Origin: Candidatus Komeilibacteria bacterium
Lineage (GTDB): Bacteria > Patescibacteriota > Patescibacteriia > UBA1558 > 2-01-FULL-52-15
Direction of reading: 5' to 3'
NCBI GenBank assembly: GCA_016204595.1
Contig: JACQKJ010000038.1
Span: 1-17,135, forward strand
DNA: 17,135 bases
The translations under genes and the position numbers were made by a program. Each line of letters opens with the position of its first letter. The stretch's first letter is position 1. Positions 11,323 to 17,135 of the stretch are shown piece after piece. Under the pieces are notes generated by a model, which saw only the letters and a list, made by a program, of their open reading frames with translations, was not told the origin of the DNA and searched no databases.

Positions 11323-14085
11323 ATGCCAAGTAATAAAAAATTTGCCATCATAGACACCTTCGCGCTCCTGCACCGTGCTTGGCACGCGATACCGAATCTG
11401 ACCACCAAGGACGGCACCATGGTCAATGCCGTGTACGGCTTCACGGCCATCTTGCTAAAACTTCTCAAGGACCTTAAGCCGGACTACATCGTTGCGGCAT
11501 TCGACCTGCCGCACGAGACCTTCCGCAAGAAAGAATACAAGGAATACAAAGCCCAGCGTGAAGCGCCGGAAAAGGATTTCGTCGACCAGATAGCGCTGAC
11601 CGAAAATATCTTGCGCGCGCTGGAAGTTCCCATACTCGCAAAACCCGGCTACGAAGCCGACGATATCATCGGTTCGCTCGCGACACAGCTGCACGCGGAG
11701 CAGAAGGACATGGATATCCTCATCGTCTCGGGCGACCTTGATACCCTGCAGCTTGTGAACGGCCGGACCAAAATTTATACATTACGAAAAGGAATTAATG
11801 ATACGATCTACTATGATGAGGGTGCGGTGCGTGACCGCTATGGCCTGAAACCGAAACAGATCATCGACATGAAGGGCCTTGCCGGCGACCCATCGGACAA
11901 CATCCCGGGCGTCAAAGGCATCGGCATCAAAGGAGCCTGCGACCTGCTCAAAGAATTCGGGTCGATCGAGAATATCTACGAACATCTTGATTCGCCGAAG
12001 ATAAAACCGAGGACACGGGAACTCTTGCGCGAGCAAAAGAAGGAAGCGGAACTCTCGAAACATCTCGCTACCATCGTGACTGACTTAAAGATACAGCTGG
12101 ACATCGACAAAGCCCGCGCCGATAGGTACGACCTTAACAAGGCGATGAAGATATTCCAGGAACTGGAATTCAGGTCGCTTTTGGCAAAGCTTCCGACGAG
12201 CAACGGCACCGAGGAGCGCCCTGCTGTTTCTAAAAAAACACAGCAAAAATACGAGGTCATAAGTACCGAATCCGGCATTCGCGATCTTGCTGGTATACTT
12301 TCAAAAGCAAAAGAATTCGCATTGGATACCGAGACCGAAGGGCTCGATTTCCTCCATGACAAGATACTCGGCGCAAGCTTCGCGATTGCCACAGGCAAAG
12401 CATGGTTCGTACACCTGCGGACCGATGCGCAGCGCGTGGCCTTCGGAAAATACATCGGCCCGATACTCGAGAATGAGCGTATCGGCAAGATAGGACATAA
12501 TATAAAATTCGATTACGAGGTACTGCAACATCTGGGCGTCAAAGTCCAAGGCTTGTCGTTCGACACGCTGGTCGCAGCATACCTTCTGCAACCGAACCGC
12601 GGCCTCAAGATAGAAGAGCTTGCGTTCAGTTATCTGGGCGTCAGGATGCAGACCCTGCACGAGCTTGCCGCGGACCAATTGGAAGGGAAGAAAAAGTCCG
12701 CGCGCTCGCGTAGCGAGACGTCGCGGAAAAAAGACATAGACGTCACCGCAATAGACCCGGACAAGCTCGCACAATACGGAGCCGCCGATGCCGACATGGC
12801 ATACCGACTCTATGTGAAACTCGCAAAGCAGCTTCGCGCCGAGAAACTGGATACGCTGCTGCGCGATATCGAGATGCCGCTCATCCCGGTGCTGGCGCGA
12901 ATGGAAACCACGGGCATTCTCATCGACGCGGAATATCTCAGAAAAAAGGAAAAGGAGCTGAAAAAAGATATTGTAGTACTTGAGAAAAAAATATATAAGC
13001 TCGCCGGAACGGAATTCAATATCGCTTCACCTCTGCAGCTGAAGCAGATCCTGTTCGAAAAACTCGATCTTGCGACTAAAGGCATCAAGCGAAAAAAAAC
13101 GGGACTTTCCACGGCCGCCGATGAGCTGGAAAAATTAAAGGATCTGCATCCCATTATTCCGCGCATCCTCGACTATCGTGAAATAACAAAGCTCGTCAAC
13201 ACCTACGTGTCGACGTTGCCCGACATGGCTGACCGCACCGACAAGCGGATCCATACCAACTACAACCAAACGATTGCAGCGACCGGCAGGTTATCCTCCA
13301 CCGATCCCAATCTGCAGAATATTCCCATTCGAACCGAGCTTGGCCGCACGATCCGCCAGGCCTTCATCGCGGCCCGCGGCTACCGGCTCGTTTCCGCGGA
13401 TTATTCGCAGATCGAACTGCGGCTCGCGGCAGTCATATCCAAAGATCCGAAAATGCTCGCAAGCTTCAAAAAAGGCGAAGACATCCACCGGCGCACCGCC
13501 GCGGAGATCAACCGCGTTGCACTCGACGAGGTGACGCCGGACCAGCGCCGCAACGCCAAGGAAGTGAACTTCGGCGTCATCTACGGCCTTGGCTCGACCG
13601 GCCTTGCCCAGCGGACCGGCATGTCGCGCCTTGAAGCCAAGGAATTCATCGCAAAATATTTCGAGCTGTACAAGAAGGTCAAGGAATACATAGACACAAC
13701 GAAATCGTTCGCGCACGAGCACGGCTACGTGGTAACGCTTTTCGGCCGCAAACGCAAACTGCCCGAGATCTACTCGTCCGCACCCATGCTGGTGGCGCAG
13801 GCCGAGCGCATGGCCGTCAATATGCCGCTGCAGGGAACGGCGGCCGACCTCATGAAACTTGCTATGATACGGTCGTATGATGAGATACAAAAAGCACATC
13901 CGGAAACGCGGATGTTACTGCAAGTCCATGACGAACTGGTGTTCGAAGTACCAGCTGATGAGGTCGAGAAAACCGCCCGCCTCATAAAAAAGACGATGGA
14001 GAGCGTCGCGCGCTACGATATCCCGCTGGCCGTGGAGATTAAGACAGGCCAGAATTGGGCGGACATGGACAAGGTAGAATTATGA
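11323..14085 (+). CDS. polA: DNA polymerase I
   Basis: All three activities of the repair and Okazaki-fragment enzyme are present in 920 residues. The 5'-3' nuclease (about 1–290) shows the acidic site residues in AAFDLPHETFRKKEYKEYKA, YEADDIIGSLA and IVSGDLDTLQL, and the DNA-binding GDPSDNIPGVKGIGIKGA. The 3'-5' proofreading domain (about 310–500) is intact: LDTETEGL with D335 and E337, GHNIKFD and YGAADADMAYRL. The polymerase domain has motif A SADYSQIELR (D693), motif B RRNAKEVNFGVIYG with the F and Y of the O-helix, and motif C VHDE (H869, D870). Many relatives have lost proofreading; this one has not. It has no Shine-Dalgarno site. Confidence 0.97.
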   Translation: MPSNKKFAIIDTFALLHRAWHAIPNLTTKDGTMVNAVYGFTAILLKLLKDLKPDYIVAAFDLPHETFRKKEYKEYKAQREAPEKDFVDQIALTENILRALEVPILAKPGYEADDIIGSLATQLHAEQKDMDILIVSGDLDTLQLVNGRTKIYTLRKGINDTIYYDEGAVRDRYGLKPKQIIDMKGLAGDPSDNIPGVKGIGIKGACDLLKEFGSIENIYEHLDSPKIKPRTRELLREQKKEAELSKHLATIVTDLKIQLDIDKARADRYDLNKAMKIFQELEFRSLLAKLPTSNGTEERPAVSKKTQQKYEVISTESGIRDLAGILSKAKEFALDTETEGLDFLHDKILGASFAIATGKAWFVHLRTDAQRVAFGKYIGPILENERIGKIGHNIKFDYEVLQHLGVKVQGLSFDTLVAAYLLQPNRGLKIEELAFSYLGVRMQTLHELAADQLEGKKKSARSRSETSRKKDIDVTAIDPDKLAQYGAADADMAYRLYVKLAKQLRAEKLDTLLRDIEMPLIPVLARMETTGILIDAEYLRKKEKELKKDIVVLEKKIYKLAGTEFNIASPLQLKQILFEKLDLATKGIKRKKTGLSTAADELEKLKDLHPIIPRILDYREITKLVNTYVSTLPDMADRTDKRIHTNYNQTIAATGRLSSTDPNLQNIPIRTELGRTIRQAFIAARGYRLVSADYSQIELRLAAVISKDPKMLASFKKGEDIHRRTAAEINRVALDEVTPDQRRNAKEVNFGVIYGLGSTGLAQRTGMSRLEAKEFIAKYFELYKKVKEYIDTTKSFAHEHGYVVTLFGRKRKLPEIYSSAPMLVAQAERMAVNMPLQGTAADLMKLAMIRSYDEIQKAHPETRMLLQVHDELVFEVPADEVEKTARLIKKTMESVARYDIPLAVEIKTGQNWADMDKVEL

Positions 14086-14110
14086 AGTATGAATAATGAC
14101 TCAAGACAAA

Positions 14111-14192
14111 GGAACGAGGAACCAGGAATGAGAAACGAGAGGGTCTACTCTTGTGCCTCATTCCGCATTCCTCATTCCTCATTCCTACTTCC
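14111..14192. repeat. Inverted heptamer repeats in front of holA
   Basis: Four heptamers of the type GGAAYSA (14111–14138) are followed, after a short loop, by five complementary heptamers TCATTCC, GCATTCC, TCATTCC, TCATTCC and TACTTCC (14158–14192). The last touches ATG 14193. The two blocks can pair in more than one register. Confidence 0.7.
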
Positions 14193-15158
14193 ATGATCTA
14201 CTTCTACTACGGCGAGGATTCGTACCGCGCGAAGCAAACAGTGGGCAAGCTGCGCCGCAAGTTCGTGGAATTGTACGACAAAGCCGGGCACAATCTGGAA
14301 ACGATAACCGAGGACGAGTTCACGCTCGAAAAATTCTTCACCTCCGCGAAATCTTCCGGCTTTCTCGCTCCGAAAAAATGCATCCTGATCAAGAACATCT
14401 TCTCGGTAAAAAAATTCGCCGACATCCAGGATCCGCTCATCGACTATCTCAAAACGCTCAAGAACGACAGGGACGAGAACTATCTCATCTTCTGGCAGGA
14501 AGGAATGCCGAAGCAGAACACCAAACTTTTCAAATTCCTCTTCAAACTCACGGACCCGATGAAGTGCTGCAAGAATTTCGAGAAGCTGGGCGAACCGCAG
14601 TTCATCGCCTGGATGCAGAAGGAGGCGGAAACGTCCGGTAAAAAACTGACGAAAGACGCGGCAGAACTGCTACTCGGTATGATCGGCGACAACAGCTGGA
14701 ACATGCACCATGAGCTGCAGAAGCTTTGCCACTTCACCGCGCATGATGCCATCAGCACGCAGGATGTGGAAGAGCTCATCAAAGCCACACAGGGCGAGAC
14801 CATCTTCACCCTGCTCGATGCCGTGAGCGCGAAACAAGTACCGAAAGCGCTCGAACTTCTGGAGGACTACCTGCAGCGCGAGACGGATCGGCAATTCCTC
14901 TTCAGCATGCTGGTCAGGCAATTCCGCCTGCTCGTCTATGCCAAGGAAGCAAGCGCCGAAAGCTCCAATTCCTATGCCATTGCCCAGCGCCTGAAGCTCC
15001 ACCCTTTCGTCGCCAAAAAAATGCTCGCGCATTCTCACAATTTTACGCACAAGGAGTTGGAACATGCCTACGGCGGACTCGTGGCGCTTGACCGCATACT
15101 CAAAAGCGAACCCGATAAACTCGAGACCGCTTTGACGCTGTTCGTGTCGAGATTGTGA
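14193..15158 (+). CDS. holA: DNA polymerase III delta subunit
   Basis: The delta subunit is the clamp-loader 'wrench' that opens the sliding clamp. From ATG 14193 the protein is 321 residues, the normal size. It starts MIYFYYGEDSYRAKQTVGKL, the usual beginning of this family. Further features are GFLAPKKCILIKNIF, the central AELLLGMIGDNSWNMHHELQKLCHF and the C-terminal helical collar (TIFTLLDAVSAKQVPKALELLEDYL, QFLFSMLVRQFRLLVYAKEA). A longer frame starting with TTG at 14151 would translate the heptamer repeats and is rejected. No Shine-Dalgarno site. It follows polA by about 107 bases and may be co-transcribed with it. Confidence 0.93.
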   Translation: MIYFYYGEDSYRAKQTVGKLRRKFVELYDKAGHNLETITEDEFTLEKFFTSAKSSGFLAPKKCILIKNIFSVKKFADIQDPLIDYLKTLKNDRDENYLIFWQEGMPKQNTKLFKFLFKLTDPMKCCKNFEKLGEPQFIAWMQKEAETSGKKLTKDAAELLLGMIGDNSWNMHHELQKLCHFTAHDAISTQDVEELIKATQGETIFTLLDAVSAKQVPKALELLEDYLQRETDRQFLFSMLVRQFRLLVYAKEASAESSNSYAIAQRLKLHPFVAKKMLAHSHNFTHKELEHAYGGLVALDRILKSEPDKLETALTLFVSRL

Positions 15159-15163
15159 CTGTC

Positions 15164-15206
15164 GTCATTGCGAGTCCCGATGTACTCGTCAGGGCGTGGC
15201 AATCTC
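15164..15206. repeat. Single arm of the GTCATTGCGAG repeat family
   Basis: GTCATTGCGAG (15164–15174) and GGCAATCTC (15198–15206) match the two ends of the repeat arm seen at 16106–16142, with different DNA between. Only one arm is present, directly behind holA. Confidence 0.55.
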
Positions 15207-15280
15207 TATGCATTAAACAACCATTGATAATCTCAGTTCTTTGATATCCGATATGAGACTTCAGGAAATGGGATTTTTTC

Positions 15281-15325
15281 AGAAAAAGAAGAACCCCCGC
15301 TACACGTGAACCAGCGAAGGTTCTT
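15281..15325 (-). terminator. Terminator of the CFI-box protein gene
   Basis: On the minus strand AAGAACC pairs with GGTTCTT (plus 15319–15325 and 15289–15295), CGCT/AGCG adds an inner stem, and CTTTTTC follows. It lies about 30 nt past the stop codon. Confidence 0.65.
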
Positions 15326-15353
15326 TGTGAAAGCGGAGGTCGCCCTCCATTTC

Positions 15354-15899
15354 CTACTCCTGCCTGACCGAACGTGGCGCGAGCAAATACAGGACCGTTG
15401 CAACCATCAGGCCGACAAGAAACAACATGAACGCGGCGGCGTTGGCCACGACTGGGTGTAGTCGATTCTCCTTGGCGCGGAGCACAGTGATCGCTGGCCG
15501 GATCGTAAACCGAAGCAGTACCTTCTTGAGCCGCGGCATCCGGACAACTTGCCGCGCGGCCACAGTGCGAATGCGATCATAGAGATGAATCAGCGCGCGA
15601 CCCACTCCGAAAGACGACAGCGCCCCATCGCGGTAGCCGCGTAGCAAATCCAGCTCGACTTCGGAGTGCGAGCCGAGAGCTACGGTCGCAACAGTGCAAC
15701 GATACTCTTTCCTGACCTGCGCCCCGCAACAGCAGACCAAGAAGTGGCCAGCACCGCCGCACGCGCGACAGAACAGAACTCGCAGAAATCGGTCGCGACA
15801 CTGTTGACACAAAATCTCGTGCCAGTGAATATGGCTTTGGTTGCACGTACACCTACTCGGAGCATTGTCAGCAAGGTCAGCGGTCTGCACTTGTGCCAT
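15354..15899 (-). CDS. Zinc-ribbon, CFI-box-like membrane protein
   Basis: I choose ATG 15899, six bases behind AGGAGG, giving 181 residues; a TTG at 15914 lies in that ribosome site. Residues about 15–65 hold many cysteines in pairs (CTC, CQQC, CRAC, CCC), like a zinc ribbon. Next, CTVATVALGS followed by ELDLLRGYRDGALSSFGVGR and ALIHLYDRI … RFTIRPAI resembles the CFI-box C-terminal domain known from secreted proteins, where CFIATAAYGS and a 'LR.FRD' segment are typical. A final membrane helix AAAFMLFLVGLMVATVLYLL anchors it. The cysteine part is therefore likely in the cytoplasm or the envelope, with orientation unclear. Function is unknown. Confidence 0.75.
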   Translation of the reverse strand: MAQVQTADLADNAPSRCTCNQSHIHWHEILCQQCRDRFLRVLFCRACGGAGHFLVCCCGAQVRKEYRCTVATVALGSHSEVELDLLRGYRDGALSSFGVGRALIHLYDRIRTVAARQVVRMPRLKKVLLRFTIRPAITVLRAKENRLHPVVANAAAFMLFLVGLMVATVLYLLAPRSVRQE

Positions 15900-15981
15900 G
15901 AGACTCCTCCTCAAATGAACAGTTATCCTTTCCAGGTACCATACCGAGCAAGGACACCCTTCTAATCAATCGTTACTTTAG

Positions 15982-16009
15982 CTGATACAATTTATTAAGG
16001 CAAGGTCAA
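15982..16009 (-). promoter_or_regulatory. Promoter of the CFI-box protein gene
   Basis: On the minus strand TTGACC (plus 16004–16009), a 16-nt spacer and TATCAG (plus 15982–15987). It gives a leader of about 75 nt ending in the strong ribosome site. Confidence 0.5.
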
Positions 16010-16054
16010 AAATCCCCTTCCCCTTGGTCCAAGTTGCTTGTCCGCTTAGCTGGT

Positions 16055-16084
16055 AAAAAAGAACCCCGGCTCGGGGGTTCTTTT
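16055..16084 (-). terminator. Bidirectional terminator, probably for rpsT
   Basis: AAAGAACCCC and GGGGTTCTTT enclose a short GC-rich top, with A-run and T-run on both sides. On the minus strand it would end rpsT transcripts after they cross the nested palindromes. Confidence 0.8.
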
Positions 16085-16105
16085 GATAGTACTTGTGACG
16101 ACCGG

Positions 16106-16278
16106 TGTCATTGCGAGGAGCAGCAGCGACGAAGCAATCTGACCTGAAAGGTCATCCCGAGCGAACAGAGTGAGCCGAGGGATCCCATTGTATTGCAGAC
16201 CAACCAGGAGATCCCTCCACTACGGTCGGGATGACGCTAGCGCGTCAGATTGCCGCGCCCTTCGGGCTCGCAATGACA
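16106..16278. repeat. Two nested palindromic repeats
   Basis: The outer element has TGTCATTGCGAG (16106–16117) pairing with CTCGCAATGACA (16267–16278) and GCAATCTGA (16134–16142) with TCAGATTGC (16245–16253). Between its arms lies a second palindrome, GTCATCCCGA (from 16151) … GGGATC with GATCCC (from 16210) … TCGGGATGAC (to 16235). Both are of types widely scattered in bacterial genomes. They sit in the 3' region of rpsT. Confidence 0.75.
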
Positions 16279-16283
16279 CTTGC

Positions 16284-16553
16284 TTAATTCGCGATCGCGC
16301 GGATCTTCTTCGCGAGGTTGGACTTGTAACGGGCGGCCGTGTTCCGGGAAAGGAATCTGCCTGTTTTTGACGCTTTGTCCACGACCTTCTGCAGTTCGAG
16401 GTAGAGCTTGTGGGCCGCTTCCTTCTGCTTGGCCGCGACGGCCTTTTCGGCTTTCTTGCGGATATCGTGGATCTTCTTGCGAAGTATCGTATTGCGCGCG
16501 TACGCCTTGAGCGATTTGCGCCGCGCCTTCATTGCTGATTTTGTGTGAGCCAT
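16284..16553 (-). CDS. rpsT: 30S ribosomal protein S20
   Basis: S20 binds 16S rRNA early in small-subunit assembly. The 89-residue product is the normal size and very basic: MAHTKSAMKARRKSLKAYAR at the start, LRKKIHDIRKKAEKAV in the first long helix, and the conserved KTGRFLSRNTAARYKSNLAKKI near the end. The start ATG has no Shine-Dalgarno site. Two tandem hairpins lie in its leader. The holA neighbourhood is a common position for rpsT, though here it is on the opposite strand with an unrelated gene between. Confidence 0.96.
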   Translation of the reverse strand: MAHTKSAMKARRKSLKAYARNTILRKKIHDIRKKAEKAVAAKQKEAAHKLYLELQKVVDKASKTGRFLSRNTAARYKSNLAKKIRAIAN

Positions 16554-16570
16554 GTGAGAAGTTATAAGTT

Positions 16571-16600
16571 CCGCCCAAAGGGCGGTCGCCCTGTGGGCGA
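16571..16600 (-). promoter_or_regulatory. Tandem GC hairpins in the rpsT leader
   Basis: CCGCCC-AAA-GGGCGG and CGCCC-TGT-GGGCG stand side by side, 18 nt before the rpsT ATG. They could act in control of S20 synthesis, as ribosomal protein leaders often do, or be one more small palindrome insertion. Confidence 0.4.
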
Positions 16601-16628
16601 AAAAGTTTAAAGTTATGAGAACTAAAAT

Positions 16629-16657
16629 ACACTAACATGCGGCTTGGAAAAAATCAA
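16629..16657 (-). promoter_or_regulatory. Promoter of rpsT
   Basis: On the minus strand TTGATT (plus 16652–16657), a 17-nt spacer and TAGTGT (plus 16629–16634) with an extended TGT. It is divergent from the promoter at 16668. Confidence 0.5.
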
Positions 16658-16667
16658 CTCTCTGGAC

Positions 16668-16696
16668 TTGACAAAACACGGGGGTTTCCTTAGGTT
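16668..16696 (+). promoter_or_regulatory. Promoter of the 16850 gene
   Basis: TTGACA at 16668–16673, a 17-nt spacer and TAGGTT at 16691–16696. Transcription from about 16703 gives a leader of about 147 nt. Confidence 0.6.
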
Positions 16697-16724
16697 AAAG
16701 GGCCAATTGCTTGTACATTAATAG

Positions 16725-16833
16725 TGAGCGACAGACTTTGAGGCTGTGTTAATATGTAAAATGAGCCTCTGAGCCTGTCGCTCAAGAGCTGGTAATAATG
16801 CCAGCCACCACGCTGCAGTATCGTGGCTCAATG
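16725..16833 (+). promoter_or_regulatory. Structured leader of the 16850 gene
   Basis: GAGCGACAG pairs with CTGTCGCTC (near 16726 and 16776), with GAGGCT/AGCCTC inside. GCTGG/CCAGC and CCACG/CGTGG stems follow, and then the AGGAGGAGG ribosome site. Three stems in a row in front of a strong ribosome site suggest a cis-acting RNA, unidentified. Confidence 0.45.
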
Positions 16834-16849
16834 ACAGGAGGAGGAATAT

Positions 16850-17135
16850 ATGCAACGCCAAGTCATCACCTGGTTTCTCTACTGCCTGCATCTCGAGGAG
16901 GGCGAGTACGGCATATCGCCGCAGCTCAACCCCGAACAAAGACTTGCGCACCGATGGTACGCTCCGCTTCCAGTTCTCAAGGCTGCATCCGTCGGTCTAA
17001 ATCTCACAACATTCATCATGCGCATCTCCCGCTCGTCAGGCGAACTGCGAGCCGGGCTGTGTGAGACTGTCACCGGCCGTGAGCTCTGCCTCAATGAGTT
17101 ACAGCCCGAGATCCAATCCGCATTAGTGCATACAC
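16850..17135 (+). CDS. Hypothetical protein, N-terminal part, runs off the window
   Basis: ATG 16850 stands six bases behind AGGAGGAGG, and the frame stays open for 95 codons to the window edge. The visible part reads MQRQVITWFLYCLHLEEGEY, then QLNPEQRLAHRWYAPLPVLK and SVGLNLTTFIMRISRSSGEL. It looks soluble, with no signal peptide or membrane helix. I do not recognise a family. Its strong ribosome site and long structured leader put it with the other unrecognised genes of this window. Confidence 0.7.
   Translation, partial: MQRQVITWFLYCLHLEEGEYGISPQLNPEQRLAHRWYAPLPVLKAASVGLNLTTFIMRISRSSGELRAGLCETVTGRELCLNELQPEIQSALVHT

Noticed and set aside
14151..14192. TTG start for holA
   Set aside because: It would translate the heptamer repeat into LIPHSSFLIPTS, whereas the family begins at MIYFYYGED.
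16237..16638. Minus-strand 133-codon frame across rpsT
   Set aside because: Out-of-frame shadow of the S20 gene and of the palindromes on both sides.
1..17135. CRISPR array, rRNA, tmRNA, RNase P RNA, SRP RNA
   Set aside because: I looked for regularly spaced repeats and for the conserved cores of these RNAs on both strands and saw none.

Overview
The window reads as a chromosomal piece of a Candidate Phyla Radiation bacterium (Patescibacteria, most likely Parcubacteria-like). Evidence: compact single-copy housekeeping genes in the order rpmF–nusB–rnc–smc and polA–holA next to rpsT; a NusB–Nudix fusion; an 860-residue SMC with no recognisable hinge; housekeeping genes mostly lacking Shine-Dalgarno sites; and many small lineage-specific proteins. 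The lineage call is inferred from gene content only.

Left part (1–2760), accessory: the C-terminal part of an AT-rich NYN-domain nuclease-like protein, an Hsp20 chaperone coupled to a small beta-rich protein, an unrecognised 240-residue protein with a strong ribosome site, and a RHH/RelE toxin-antitoxin pair with a candidate operator and flanking 16-bp direct repeats. From 2761 to 3473 there is no gene, but there are a terminator, a 143-nt near-continuous inverted repeat, a GC-rich three-way-junction structure and another hairpin.

Centre (3474–9093): rpmF, nusB-nudix, rnc and smc, then a secreted helical protein and a small membrane-anchored protein. This cluster links ribosome assembly, rRNA transcription, RNA processing and chromosome organisation. 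A 101-bp palindromic element sits exactly at the rnc start codon. A second 101-bp element of the same design lies at 9146–9246 and a mini-version at 10399–10426. All have CCCGTTA ends and short flanking direct repeats, so they look like one family of small insertion elements.

Right part (9094–17135): a 3D-domain envelope protein behind a structured leader; a tRNA-Cys(GCA) gene nested inside the two halves of a second, degenerate tRNA-Cys copy whose D-loop and T-loop also carry hairpin insertions; a two-gene unknown operon on the minus strand; polA (divergent, probably leaderless); holA behind an inverted heptamer repeat; a zinc-ribbon/CFI-box membrane protein; nested palindromic repeats; rpsT; and an unfinished gene with a long structured leader running off the end.

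Two themes recur. First, small palindromic DNA elements sit in almost every intergenic space and in places have entered genes or one another. Second, there are two modes of translation start: housekeeping genes have no Shine-Dalgarno site or are leaderless, while the unrecognised accessory genes have textbook Shine-Dalgarno sites.
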